Positions 45,048-58,270 are shown, counted from the first letter of the stretch. The stretch is 64,000 nt of DNA from Clavelina lepadiformis (GCF_947623445.1 NC_135247.1:14262501-14326500), one strand, 5' to 3'. Program-made: numbers and translations. The notes: generated by a model not told the origin, from the letters alone.

Positions 45048-45192
45048 TACATGTTTTAAGCTTTTGGGCTTTGTCACTCTTTCCTGTTTGTTAATTGTTG
45101 GTGAGCATGTGTTTTATTGTTCTATAACTATAACGGTTAGCATCCTAACTTTTGTGCCACACAGTTATGGTGAAAGATAAACAACACGATAC
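45048..45192 (+). repeat. SINE-like dispersed repeat
   Basis: Same blocks as 41696-41845: CTTACATGTTTTAAGCTTTT, GGGCTTTGTCACTCTTTCCT, GAGCATGTGTTTTATTG, ACGGTTAGCATCCTAAC, AGATAAACAACACGATAC. Confidence 0.65.
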
Positions 45193-45194
45193 AT

Positions 45195-45320
45195 GCAGTT
45201 GTATTTTTTTTATTTATTATAAATCTGCGTTCAGATAAAAAAGTTGGGTGTGCACTTCAATAAACCTCGTACATCGTGCGTGCAGGTGCCACACTTTCCA
45301 CCAATGCACCAGATAAATGT
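45195..45320. repeat. dispersed repeat, copy 3
   Basis: It shares TTTATTATAAATCTGCGTTC, GTGTGCACTTCAATAAACC, CGTGCGTGCAGGTGCC and ACACTTTCCACCA with the copies at about 31020 and 39890. Confidence 0.45.
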
Positions 45321-45884
45321 GATGCCAAAATTTGTGCTACGCCAACGTACCGGTAAAACTTACAATATAGAATATAGGGTGAAACAGCATTTCTGTGGCA
45401 GAAAATTCCCGTAAAAGCCAACTTGCTGCGGCGGATTAATACACGAACTTTCTTGTATGGATATGATGCTTTCTGTAGTAAAATTGCATTTGGCTTTTGG
45501 TATATTCTATATTTGTCTGCTCGGTAGCCATCGCACTGCAGACTATGGCGATTTTCAGCAATATTTTAGGTGTGCCAAACACCCAAAAATGAAATGCGGT
45601 GCACAAAAATGCTCAGACACAATGAAAGTGCACACTTAAGTGCGCAGTTTCACAGTAATGTACACGGTTTGACTTATTCAATCTTTAAATCAATTGAAAA
45701 TTTAGTGCATAGAAGTTCTTTCCAAGTCATTAAGTGCAAAATAACGCACCTTATATACAGCACTGAAGCTCATGAAAAGCATTATTGACTGCGCCTATGC
45801 CAAACTCGGCAATCTGAGGAAGCTGGGTTGTTCGAGCACTTTTCCAGGCTCGTGTTCAGTGTTTGATACCCAGTAGAACTATAC

Positions 45885-46135
45885 TGTTGTAATGCCCTTG
45901 GTGAAGGCACTAATGAAACTTGTAACTATTCAGTGGACCTGGTGGACAGTTCTAAATTCGGTCAATGCTATACAAAAAGAAATAAAAAAAAAAATAAAAA
46001 AAAACTTACGACAATCGGAACTTTTACAAGGGTTAGCTTAGTAACTGGGGCTCGAGTTAAAGAGGAATCATCGCCAGATTTAAGTTGTGGAAAGACTTTC
46101 CTCAGTCCAAGGATAAAGATTATCATATCACACCA
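45885..46135 (+). repeat. dispersed repeat shared with 58590-58815
   Basis: The two share GTAATGCCCTTGG, GTGGACAGTTCTAAATTCGG, GGTAACCGGGGCT-like and AAGACTTTCCTCAGTCC blocks in order, followed by AGGATAAA(G/C)ATTAT. The A-rich spacer (near 45975-46005 here) differs between copies. It looks like a short retroposed element. Confidence 0.6.
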
Positions 46136-46543
46136 TAATAAGCAAAAACATTATATATTGTTTCGAAGATATATCAAGCTGCTCTCAAACCTTCTCATCA
46201 CTGAAAGTTTACTGTTAAAAATTACAAAAAATATCTTTCCACCAAGTGTTTCTACCATGTATCCATACTTTTAGTAATTGGCAAACAAAGCAAGGTCGGT
46301 GTTTTTTGCACTACTTAAGTATCTGCTAGTATGATCATCAATATATACTAATAGTTGACAACATTCTTGTAAAAAACTGTCATCTATCCATGTTTGGATG
46401 AAATGTGAGATGATCAGATCATGGAGAGTATGTTAAGATTCATGGAGATTGTTCATTGCTGTGTACAAATTTGCTATCATGATTTTGTTGTTATAGATAC
46501 ACAGTATTGTTGTTTTAATAGTTTGCGCATAGTGATATTAGCA

Positions 46544-49500
46544 ATGCGACGGTCAATATCTCTTAGTCCTATTCGCACTGAGAGTGGGGCTAATCTTCGC
46601 ACAGCAAATTGGACGAAGTTGAAGTTTCGTGGCCCAGGACAAAACCGAGGATATCAACATTACAATAACAGAGGAGGATATAACCATTATAACAACAGGT
46701 TGCATATGCTTCAATGTTAATGATTTTTTAGTTTTATTTGATGAGTGATAAGATTGATGTTAAACAAGCTGAAAAAGATGAAAGTTTATCACTGGTTTAT
46801 TAATAAACTTTTCTATTATTTTTTTCTTGATATCATTCTGAAACATTTTTTAACAGTCTTATTATATTTTATCAAATTATGATGAACACTAGTTACTGTA
46901 GCGAGTATCAACACCACTTATTAATAAGTACTAATTAGTAATCATTTTTTTAGGTTTCATAATCGAGGAAGAGGTTACAACAGAGGGCAGAATTGGAGAA
47001 GAAATCGTTATGTTCCAGTAAAAAGGGATTACAATAGCCGGGATTTTTCACGTTCAAGGCAACTATTCAAAGAGACTTCATTCGTTCTTAAATTCCTTAT
47101 CCGCTTTTATACTAATTAAATCTTTTGTTATTGTGATAGACTAAATTTTACTTTTATTTGGCTATTGTTCACTCTTTTCTTCTATTCAGAAGAGTTATAC
47201 TTGCTTCTTGGTATGTTTGTTATACAAATGTATAAATGTTTATGTATGTAGACCTATAAACTTGTGTTTGCATTTTCAGATCAAGGTCTTATTCTCGCTC
47301 ACGATCACGTGATAGATCACACTCACATGATAGATCACCATCATATGATCGTTCTTCATACTCAAGATCAAGGTCATCTTCTAGAGGAAGAAAAAACTCT
47401 CCTCTTAAATCTCGATCACGTTCTGGCGAAAGAAAAAATTCGGAGAAAGATCGTTTTGACCAAAAGAAGAAGAATGTGATAAAGTCTGAAGCAGCTTCAT
47501 ATTTTAGGTGTTTGTTAACAATGTTTAATTCAGGGAATCACAATAGAAAACGATTAAACTCCGGTTCAGGTTTTTCAAAATTTCATTTTATGGTTCTACT
47601 CTAGTTCGGGTGTGTATCAGGTACAGACATTAATTCCACTCCAGGTTTAGGTTCAGCAGACTTGCTAATAAACTGTTTGGTCAGGGTTTAAATGACATTA
47701 TTTAGCTAACTGCTGTCTTGTGTCCTCAACTGCACTGCCCAAGCACTTGGTAAACTCAATAAATTTCATCAGACGTTGATGTCTTTTTAGTCTAAGACTT
47801 TTACATTTTAAAATAGGAATACTATAAGTCTCGGAATACATTCTCAATAACTCTTGAATGAGGTTACCCCGCTTAAAAATGGTTGCATCCTAAAAATTTT
47901 TGATTCCGGTGGACTTGGATTTTTGCCTCTTAGACTTGAATAGCTCAGGTTGGGTTTAGGTTCAGACACATTTATTATATTGGGTTCTGGTTCAGTTTTC
48001 CAAAAGTTCTGCTCAAACCAGTTTAGAAGTTCAGATTTGTTTCGACACCCTGGTTAAATTAGTGCTTTCCATATTCGATAGGATGATGCTGTGAAGAATA
48101 TTGAAAAGCTTTATTCATCCTCTTTTACAAATACGTACAACACATTTAAATTTTTCCAGTTTAACAAACAAAACTGTTAAATATTTCAGGTTTTTTGCCA
48201 ATTATTTTATCATCTCTGCATTACTAAATTTGAAAGGGCTACCAATGTAATTTGGCCTTACCTTGTTGTAGTTCACAAATATCAGGAGATGAAGTTCCAG
48301 ACAAATCAACTGGAACTTCCATGAAAAGTGATCCCAAGTCAGAGATGGAGATGTCCTTTAAAATTCACAACCCGGAATCTTCACTGATGCCATCTAACAA
48401 GGTTTGCTAAAAAGTTTTGTGTTAAACTTTCCATGCATTACTAAAATTAGCTTAAACATAAGGAAATGGAAAACACTGGGAGAGGAAAGTATTTTGATGG
48501 AGAGGAAATGCAGAAAAAGATGACAAAGAGCGCTCTTGAATCTGTGGAACGCCATGAAAAATCTCTTCGAAAAATGATGAAGGTTGAGGAACGTGATGAG
48601 AGTGAGTCGTCCAATGAGGAGGTGGTTGTTGAGAAAAAAAGTAAAAAGAAGAAGAAAAAATCGAAAACGAAGAAAAATACGAAGGAGAAAAGTCATAAGA
48701 CAAAAGTTATTGAGATTACTGATTCTGATGAAGATTCTCGCAGGTTTGTTGCGAACTTAGTTTATTGTCTTAGTGGAAAGTTTTTGCCGTGGTGAATTGT
48801 AGATATTTTACGATTTGCTCTTAGTCATGTGTGTGTGAAGTGCTTAACATGCCTTGCTGATTGAAATTAACATTCTGCTACTTTACATACAAATATACTA
48901 CTCCATCTGGTTTGTATGGTAATAGCTGTCATGAAAAATTGGTATCTGAATCGTTGAAGATTTCTGCAATGAAATCTAAAAATTCCGGGAAAAAGAATCC
49001 ACCATCATCATTGACGGGAGATGAAAAGATGTAATTTCATCAAAATTACCCTATTTTTCTTAAACTTTTAAGCTAAAGTTAGTGCTTTCTTTTTCTGTTT
49101 TTAGTATTCCTCCAACCCAGCCTCAACAATTGGTTCCTGGGTTTGCTTATCCATCTGGAAATATGTCCCAAGGGATTCCCTCTCAGCCAGGTATGCCGTG
49201 AAACCCATTTCTTATGAAATCGACTTTACACTTATAAGAATAATTTCTATAATTAGTAATGATGATGGCACCCCCAAGTGTTGAAATGCCGATGGTGAAT
49301 CCTTACGGACAGCCAATGAATGTGATTCAAATGCCAGGCCCAGATGGCCAAATGATTCAATTTGTTCAAATTCCTTCATTTCCACAACAAGCTAGCCATG
49401 CATTGCCCCAACCGGTTATAGTCGCCTCACCAGGTCTGTTGGCTACACACCACAAAGTGAAAGGTTTAATTAAAAAATTAAGATGTTGTACAAAGTAAAA

Positions 49501-52500
49501 GGTTTTACTTCATAAAAGTTTAAAATTTAAACATACCTTTTCTGCAGAATTGTATTGTACCATCAGTAAACTTTGATTTAATGCAATTAACCCTGATGTG
49601 AGTTACGTTTTTTTGTGTTTGCAGTCCAGCCCACTCCACAGGCAATTTCAAGTCCCACTACAAAACCAGGGAATGCCCCGGTGCAAGTGAGTAGAAACGT
49701 ACCACAGCCCGTGCCACCCCCAACAAGTCAGTCACTTCCATCTCACCTTAAAGTTGTACCCATTAGCGATTCGAATGACACACCTAAAGCTGATGAAAGT
49801 CTAACATTGAAATCATCAAAGGTTTGTGAGCTGGAAATAATAATACTTTACATTTTGCTAACCAAGCTTGTAAGTTAATTTGAATGTTTAAAGTTTTAGA
49901 TTAATATAAATATTTAAACCCTAAACATAGACATTATACGTTATTGGAGCATAAGGACAATGGTTTAAATTAGAATTTTTGTCCAGGATTTTAGTGAAAA
50001 ACAGGCCCGTAGAAAGGAGGTGATTAGGACACGGTTCCTTCCTAAACCAGCCACAAGCAAGTGGGATGACTATGAAGCTGACGCCATAGGTTTGATGTCC
50101 TTCACATTTTTTACATTATGTTTCATCCTATCGCATATGTAAGCCTGTAAAGGTATGAACAGGCACGTCTTCATGAATATTTATATTACGTATTTGTTAA
50201 CCTGCCAAACTACTTATTTTGCTAAATGCCATGACTTTCCAAATACTTTGATTAAAACGACACAAAACATCGTAGTGCAAACGTATGACCATTCTAAGAT
50301 AAAGTGGTTTTATGATGTCATGATGATGATTTTTATGATTAAAAGATGGCATCGAGAAAGCAAATGAATGGCCGTTGAAAACAAAAAGTGACAACAATTC
50401 TGGATTGATACCCGGCTTTGATTATCCAAATATACTCGGTTTTCTTGTGAAATTCATATTCTTATTGTTTCCACTGACGCCATTCGATACAGTTTTACAC
50501 CATTCAATACATTTTGTAAAGATTTTCTTTTTTAAATCTTTCAGATGAGTCTGGAGATAAAATGATTCTTGGGTTATCCCCAGACATACTTGGTGAGAAA
50601 AACAAGGAAAGAAAAACCTCAAAGAAGGTTGAGGGTGGCAAACATATTCCAACACTTGCTGGCAGAAACCATCGTTCCAGTTTAGATGCAAAGCAAGGTA
50701 TGTTCTATTGTTCATGTTGCACAAACTTTTTCATGTGATTGTTTCTATGTTTTGCGCTTTGACTCTATGTTGATTTTAAGTTTAACAGTCTCTCTTGTTC
50801 ATTAAACCTCTCACCCTTTTCTTTAACAAAAGCTTACAAATTTTCCTCACTAACAAGGCCAATGCAGTGAATCTGAGAATACCCATCACAAGCGAAGTGT
50901 TTCTAATATTGCATTTTTAGATTTTTATAATTTAATAAAAGTTAGTTTAGCATAAAAGGCACCTATTTGTAATAGTGTAACTAATAAATTTTTTTTCAAC
51001 CATTTTTTTGATTTGTTTAAGTTTTCTACCACATCTCGCATTATTGTTTGATGTTAAATTCCGAATGATGGTTATTTGTGGAAAATATATCAACTTGTTG
51101 TTGTTGCAAAACGGAAGCAATGTTTGAAAGATGTTGAAACCTCATGTCGTGTCATTTTTCGATCGATTTGTCTGGAATTGTAATTGTTAGAGAAATGCGA
51201 GAAGAGAGAAATTAGTATGGATGGCAGCCATGTTGTGTTACTCTCTGGTTTGATAATACTCAATTGATCAAGTGGAATCAATAACAGGCAAGCTAATAAT
51301 ACTGGAGATGTATCATTTCTTTTGGTTAGATCCAAACATTGCTGAGCGAGGTTCAAACATCAGTGCAACTGACCAGGTCAACCATGTTCAAGGAAGCTCT
51401 GTTCTTAATAAAACTACAGCTATGCAAACAGTTGCATACCCTCACATAACTCAAGGTTTGTTTAGTCTTAATGATAGTAGTATTTCTCAAACTTTCTGAA
51501 ATGACACCAATTTTGAAAAAAATTTCCTAGTGGTCTTACTCGTGACCCCAAAATATGCACATGATAATTTAAGAAACCAAATTTAGGTTAATGTAAAAAT
51601 TAGCCTGTAAATCCATGCCATTTAACAAATAGGTGTTTATCTTGCCTTATCTTGTGTCACCAGTATGAGTGTGCATGGCTGACTTGGCCTTTGATTAATA
51701 AGCACTTTCAGTGTGAGTTAGAGAGCCGGCCATGCTGCTGAATAACTGCTGTTAGAAAATAGCTGGTGCCTTGTATTTAAAAAAGGACCACTTGTGTTGA
51801 CACAGTTTGGGAAACCTACAATGTCATGTAGTTTGTTTGTTTAATGCAGTTTCATTTATAACTTTTGCAAGATTATTGAATTTTGAAATTACATTTCTTC
51901 AGGATTTACACCAGTGTTCAGCAGCATGCAAAGCACACCAATACCAATGCAACAAAATCGAGTCGTTGATGATGGAAAACAGAAACAGTGGAACTCTGCA
52001 GCTGATGAATTTCTCAGCCGGACTGATAGGTACAAATGGAAGGTTATCAATCATTAACATTAATGATATTGTTCTGTGTCCAAATGACAGATTTTGAATC
52101 TTCATAACACCATCTTGTCTTGTTTTGGTGACAGTTTTGTTGATAAGTTGTCAAATTTGCATTGTGAACTTAACAGTTTGTATCGTGATGTGGAGTGTTT
52201 GATTTTGAAAAACAGGTCGCAAAAGGTTTCATCAGATGAAGGTTCTGACTCAAATGATGATGTCATCAAATCTAAGTACAGGTAAGCTCTTGTGAAAACA
52301 TTTGAAGTTGGCTTTTTAAACCCGTTTTTTAAAACATTTTTGAATTTTCTCAGAAATATCAAGCAAAAGTCAAAACCATCCATGTCAAAAGATAAAATGG
52401 ATGAATCTGAGGAAGAAGGAAAAAAACATAAGAAGAAAAAAAACAAAAAAGAAAGAAAAGAGTCATTTGCATCAGATGAGCCGATGAGTCCAGTTGTGAA

Positions 52501-55346
52501 GGATAAAAAGCGAAAGAAAAAAAAGAAAAACAAGGTTTTGTTGATAATTTTTGTCGATTCTTGCAAGTTTTATAAATTGCATGTCAATATCGATTCAAAC
52601 TCATTCACTATACTCACAGGACAAGGACACAGAGAACTTGAGTGAACCAGAAACAAAACGAGTTAAAAAGTCAACGAGGGAAAGTTTGAAGGATTCTGAC
52701 GATATAACAGACGAGAAAAAGAAATTGGATGATGGTTTGGAGAGGTAGGAAGATTTCTTTTATATTTATTTCAGGTTGGATCATGATTCGAACAAATATT
52801 AACTCAGACACTTTGTAAGATGAATTTACAAAATTTTATCCTGGATGAATGCTGAAAAAGTTGGCTGGATGAATTAATACAAGTCACTTTTTAAGATGAT
52901 CACAGTTGTTTTTGGTCATAATGGAAAATCAGCAATATTGATATTTCCATGAATGTGGATTGTAATAACAACCTGGATACACATGATTGAGCTTTCACGT
53001 TTCAAAGCAGAATTTTCATTGGTCTGAAATATGGCTCATTGCATTGTTGTTGTCGATTCTGTTTCAATTGATGTTCTATGACATTACAATGGAGTATCTT
53101 GTTACTTGCTATGCCAGTCAATGAATGGTTTATAATTTGTTACAATTACTTATTATCAAATCAAAGATTTATGTAGAAAATCATGGTAAGTTTTATCCTG
53201 ATAAATAGCTTTATACTGTTAGTAGGGGTGACAACTTATCGTAGTTTTCATTCAATTTTAATTATTTTTCATCTAAAGCTTTCTGCAATCAGTTAAACTT
53301 GAAAATAAAATGTGTTTGTTGAATGGCATTTTTTACTATAGGCTAGTTTTTTAAGATTGCATTTGTGTTAATCAAGACTTTTTTCAGATAGAATTAAACT
53401 TATGCTTAAGTCAATTAATGTGGTTATATATTTGATGTTGTGTGCTTTTGTGTTACTGTTTAATTTTTTTAACGCAATTTTCAAGGAGTCTGTGTTTTTA
53501 CTAAAAAAAATGGGTTGAGACGTTAATTCTTGTTTCAGAGGAATCCCCCAGGACCTCCCGCTTTCCCATATTCGAGCTTTGGTTCTGAGAAGGCCTAAAG
53601 AGGGTTCCGAATCTGTATTTGCCGATATTGATTTTGGGAAAATAGAGAACAGAAAATCGTCCAAAGATACTTACGAGGATCAGTTTGTGTCCCTCTTCCA
53701 GGAGGACAGTGACTCGGCATCATCAGAATCTGCTCTTACAATGAGCAGGAAAAGTCTGAAAAAGATAAAAGTCAAACCACAAGGTAATAACAATGGGTTG
53801 TTACTTCTACTGCATGTTGACTGTTGATACAACTGTGATAAGGCCGAAAAGGGTAAGTATGCGATTCTTGCAGGCACAAGATCTGTCACACACATGACAA
53901 AGCTTACATTATGCGAGCGGATCAACAAGTATTTGGAAGAAACAGAAGAAGTAAAGAAGATTATCCCGCAGAAGGTTGGAAGGTTGTTTTAGTTAAAAAT
54001 TTATAGTTTTGCAGCAACATTATTTTTTCAGGTTTCCGTAAACTTGGCAAGTCTGTCCAAGGTTGATATGAAATATGAAGAGGCACTTCCAAGGTCTCCA
54101 TCTAGGTCTCGTTCAAGGTCAAGATCAAAGTCAAGATCACTTGACAATCGTCGTTCACGTTCTGCTTCTTCATACTCGAGGTCACGATCCAGATCTCGTT
54201 CCAGGTCTCTCCCGAAAGCATACAGCATGAAAACCAAAAGGTATACTAAATTTTATTTTCACATTTTTTTAACAGCATGTGTGTTTTCACAAACTCTGAT
54301 CACGTTACTTGATTACAATAAAATTTTATAGACGAGAGCAATCAAACGTTAATATACAGTTATGTTAGTATGAGTTTTCTGATGTTTGTTGCAGATCACG
54401 TTCAAGGGATGATGATCGTCGAATGTATGGATCAAATCGAGGAGGATTTTATAATCAGAGATTCCAAAATAACCAGAGATACCAGCGTCGTGGATGGGGT
54501 AAGTGGTTATTGTATGTGTTGGGATGTATCTAACTGACCATATAGCTGTTGAATGATAGTTCTCTCTTGTAAAGCTTTCCTTTTCTGCAGTTAATTATCG
54601 TGCTCGAGGTAACTTCCAGCACAATCGTGGTTATAATCGTGGTTTCTACCACAATCGTGGAAGAGGTTACTACAACAACAACAACAATCCTAATTACAAC
54701 AGGTAAGTTTTGCTACAACATAAATTAGAACAAGCAGAAACGAAGACATACAGACGCTGTAGTATTTGTAATGCCTGGACACTTTGTGCAGGAATCAATG
54801 GAGATACAACAGAGAAAGAAGAGAGAGTGACACAAGAGACCAGTAAAATTTCATCCTTATTGCTTTATTGCAAATCCTATGTTGAAAGAAATCGACATGG
54901 ACGGGTGATACCGAAGTGTGATACGCAAATAATAGTGTCTTATTTCTTTATTTCAGATCTTGGGAACGCCGTAGCAGGTCACACGACCGCGATAGCAGCT
55001 ACAGCAGTGACAATTCAGACAGATCAGATAATCAGAAAAAAGATCGTTCTTCCAATAAAAAGGAGCAGGAAGAAAGTAAGCTTTATTTGTGGTACTTATA
55101 CCCAGAAGGTTCTTATCTCTTGTTTTTGTAGTAATCATTCTACAGGAAATCTGAAATTGTGTTTTTTTATTATAGTTTAAAACAGAAATGTTTCAAATTT
55201 TTCTTGCTTTTGTAGAAAATATTGACGATGCTCGGCATCAGATAGAGAGCAAGAAAGAGTTGAAGAAGGAACGCAAGAAATCTCCCGATCTCTGGACCCA
55301 CGACAAATATCAGGAGCAAGAAGAAGAGGGCACTAATGAGCAATAA
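46544..55346 (+). CDS. THRAP3/BCLAF1: THRAP3/BCLAF1-family SR-like nuclear protein, 24 exons
   Basis: Exons: 46544-46698, 46954-47058, 47280-47507, 48272-48401, 48463-48743, 48926-49030, 49105-49190, 49257-49433, 49625-49821, 49987-50089, 50545-50697, 51330-51455, 51903-52029, 52216-52281, 52354-52534, 52620-52744, 53539-53783, 53874-53974, 54032-54240, 54395-54498, 54591-54702, 54792-54842, 54957-55075 and 55216-55346; 1138 residues. An RG/RS-rich N-terminus (HNRGRGYNRGQNWRRN, SRSYSRSRSRDRS) comes first, then Lys-rich and Pro/Gln-rich segments. The family core follows (HIRALVLRR, VFADIDFGKIE, then TLCERINKYLEE, like THRAP3 LHERFTKYL). After it come a second RS domain, RARGNFQHNRGYNRGFYHNR, and a C-terminus SPDLWTHDKYQ, like BCLAF1 SPKWTHDKYQ. 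Family members work in nuclear mRNA processing and transcription. The start may lie in an unseen upstream exon; intron 2 needs a GC donor. Confidence 0.87.
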
Positions 55347-55758
55347 TTTTAGCAAAATTAAAGGTAACTTTTTCGAATATCTCTGAATATTTTTGAATTT
55401 GTTTTTCCGCAAACTTATAACAGTTTTAATCTTGTAATGTTTCAGTTTATTACTCTTTTTAATGCGTGTGTTCTGTCAACTTTCTAGTTGGAAAGAGCAC
55501 GATATCATCATCACAGGACTCTGACATTGTTTGTGTAATATTTCGTCTTCTGGACGAATTAAACTTCTTGTATCAATTGCCGTCGTTTTGTGGAACGCTT
55601 TATGTGTATTTGGGCTTATACAGAGAAATTTTTACTTACTAGGAATGATGTTTATGAAAAATATATTCCTAAGCGTCACTCGACCTTTTTCAAGTTGCAG
55701 TTTTGCGAATTGTAGCAACGCATTGAATTGTAAAAACTGTTTTGAATGCTTGATTGTA

Positions 55759-55764
55759 AATAAA
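55759..55764 (+). promoter_or_regulatory. polyadenylation signal for the THRAP3/BCLAF1-like gene
   Basis: AATAAA about 410 nt after the stop, at the end of a T-rich 3' UTR. A further AATAAA occurs near 55817. Confidence 0.5.
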
Positions 55765-57049
55765 GTGGCGAATGTCGTCTTTTAAACTTTGTTTCAACAA
55801 CTAAAATTCCGATCCGAAATAAACAGTATGTCAGTTTTAGTTTTGACAAGGTTTTACCCGTCTATAGACCGTCGTTTTGCTTGTGAGGCAGAGGACGGTG
55901 AAGTTTTATCAGAACTGCGCCTTTGCAGCTATTGACCAAGAACGAAAGTTACCGACCTCAGTTTAATGTAACCAAAATATCGGTTGTGAAATACAGTTAG
56001 GTCATCTGTACGTGTATTAGCGATTGTTAATTAAACAGTACCGTTATATCATCAGAACAGTACGGTTAACGTATACTCATTACGTACCGTTTGCTAATTT
56101 TTCACCTGAGACTTTCTATTATTGCTTGCTTAGAAGTATTTATAACACGACGACGATTAGACTAATATATGAGGTACAACTTAAAGTAACTCGGAACGTC
56201 AATAGATTGTCACCCACCGAATTAACATATGACACAAACCCGTACCGATCTTTATCTATAGCGATCAATTACGAAGTCATGCAGGTTTTTCCTAAATACT
56301 GGTTCTAGAATATTTCATGATGCTTTCAAGCTTTTGATGAACGACGGGTTAAAGCAAGTGGTTGTAATTGCATTACTGATGTAATTAATGTGCACATCAT
56401 CCTGATTAAAGTATATGATCAATTTCATTCAATACAGTAAGCGCAAACTAACTCAGACTCCCAAAGATATAACAGAAATGCAAACACTGGTTACAGCCAT
56501 TTTCCAATCCTTTTTATTGACATATAATAACATACCACGGCAGCTCAAAACAAAATACGTACGAAATGGAAACTTAAAGCAGTAATTAGTACCGACTTTA
56601 TAAAAAATTAGGGCAGGCAGGCAAGCATCCCACTTCTTGGGGTGATCTTTGACTTTCTGCTTATTCTAAATGCTTTTAGTTTTTTTCAGATTTTTTAACA
56701 CTATTCACTTTTTGTTCAAACAGAAAGTGAATAGTGGATACAAGATTTACGGTTTGAATATTTGACCTAATATTATAGCTTGTCATGCTTTTTTTGCTTT
56801 TCAGTTTGTTATAGTTATTGGTTATGATTATGACGGACGATTACGCGCTGTACGTTTGTTCTATGATCTTGAAACTTGGTATGAAAGTGTCTAAATTTGC
56901 AATCCCGGTTAAATTCGTTGCTTGGGTGTGCCCGTGTATTCTATCGTCCTCTAGTGGCAAACTGAAGGAATAACTTTGAACTTAGTTCATGTACAAAAAT
57001 ACTATGTTTGCCACCAGGCATAATTTCAATTACAAAAGGTGGTCAGCTG
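55765..57049. other. intergenic, nothing recognised
   Basis: AT-rich. An inverted pair CACTATTCACTTT/AAAGTGAATAGTG lies at about 56699-56738. An open frame at 56024-56308 has no domain. Confidence 0.4.
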
Positions 57050-57126
57050 GTGACTTAATTCTTTTATGAACCAACGTTTCGCAAACCCTTGCGGGTGAGC
57101 TTCGTCAGGGCAGTAATCTGTGAATG
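57050..57126 (-). ncRNA. second hammerhead-ribozyme-like core, diverged
   Basis: On the - strand, 57075-57108 reads CTGACGA, stem-II-like CACCC-GCAA-GGGTTTG, then GAAAC. CUGANGA and GAAA are intact and the stem-II sequence differs from the 22.6-kb copy. The surrounding sequence (GGTGACTTAATTC, CAGGGCAGTAAT) resembles the arms of the fold-back at 22541. No partner arm was found. Confidence 0.5.
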
Positions 57127-57787
57127 TTTATTTTTGTGTGTAACTGTGTATGGCTTTGTAACTTTGCGCATGAAAGCGTATGGCCAAGATCCTTCACCAT
57201 AAGGATGGAACAGTGGAGGAGTTTATCAGTTCACCCTCTACTAATGTAAACGTAAAATTAAGAATAATTTTAAATGAAATAGTTTATTTGCACTGAGTTT
57301 AATGGTGGAGCTTGACAATGACCGGATAAATGAGTCCTTTTGCACTATATAATATAGGAACGTCCTCTAGTGGCGAGAAAGGTTTTTATAGAATAAAATT
57401 GTTTCCAAGAGAATCTCTTGGGATTTGTACTTTTCTTGTCTTGTAGACTGTTTATTTGAGCAATAACTTTATTTTAGATCAAAATTTAAATGTTTTTAAT
57501 GCTTGATTTTTTTCTCTGGATTCGATCCATATGGAGACTGACTGAATTTCTTGTTTATTTTATATCTATGCTAGCTGCACATAGGATGTCTATTATCGAA
57601 AGATAAACTCACTAAACATTAAAACAGAACTCCGGAAACATTAGGAATCATTCCAGCCTGACTAGGCCCATTGAAGAGATTTAGCTCCATTTACGACAAT
57701 TTCCAAAACGGACACAATCAGTTTATAAACTTTATAAAAATGGACAAAGGCTAATGGTAGTCTTTCGTATATCGTGTCTTTACTTTC

Positions 57788-57870
57788 GTCGACTCGGTAG
57801 CCGAGTGGTTCGAGGGCTGGCCTCGCAAACAGATATGGCTTGTATTCCGTGTTTGTTACCACCTGTGTCA
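57788..57870 (+). repeat. tRNA-Ser/Leu-like sequence, probably pseudogene or SINE head
   Basis: GTAGCCGAGTGGTTCGAGGG is a good class II tRNA A-box region, but the B-box (TTGTATTCC) is degraded and the arms do not fold fully. Not a functional tRNA. Confidence 0.45.
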
Positions 57871-57900
57871 ATCTATGGAACAGTGTCTGCGAACACTGCA

Positions 57901-58270
57901 TAATTTGGCCGATATCTATGCAAATGACGGCTTGCGAGCGGTGAGGAATGAAGTCAAAACGGCAATTATAGTTTGAATATAAAATGAAAAATCATGCCAG
58001 CAAATTTTATACTTTTTTAATCTAGAGTGATTGATAAATAATTGTAATGAAAAATTATTTCAATATTTTTTGCGAAAATTTTTTTTTTGAGCAGCTATAT
58101 TTCATGCGTAGTTTGGCCCTAATCAATGCAAGTGACCGATTGCGAGCGGTGAGAACCAAAGTTAAGTCACTATTTTGTCTGAGTATAAAATAAAAAATAA
58201 TGCCAGCTAATTTTCTATTTTTCTATTTTAGAGTGATAGATGATCAAACGTATAGAAAAAATTTTTGTTT
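57901..58270 (+). repeat. diverged tandem duplication of about 160 bp
   Basis: 57901-58060 and 58112-58270 share AGTTTGGCC-like, ATGCAA(A/G)TGAC, TTGCGAGCGGTGAG, ATATAAAATGAAAAATCATG-like and TAGAGTGATxGAT blocks in the same order. Confidence 0.6.

Noticed and set aside
48394..48703. Two Phe/Ser-rich - strand ORFs
   Set aside because: Antisense shadows of the Lys/Glu-rich exon 5 of the THRAP3/BCLAF1-like gene.
52102..52566. 154-residue Phe-rich - strand ORF
   Set aside because: Antisense of Lys-rich exons 14-15; amino-acid content is what antisense AAA/GAA codons give.
57788..57870. Functional tRNA-Ser or tRNA-Leu gene
   Set aside because: Good A-box but degraded B-box and no closing acceptor stem.
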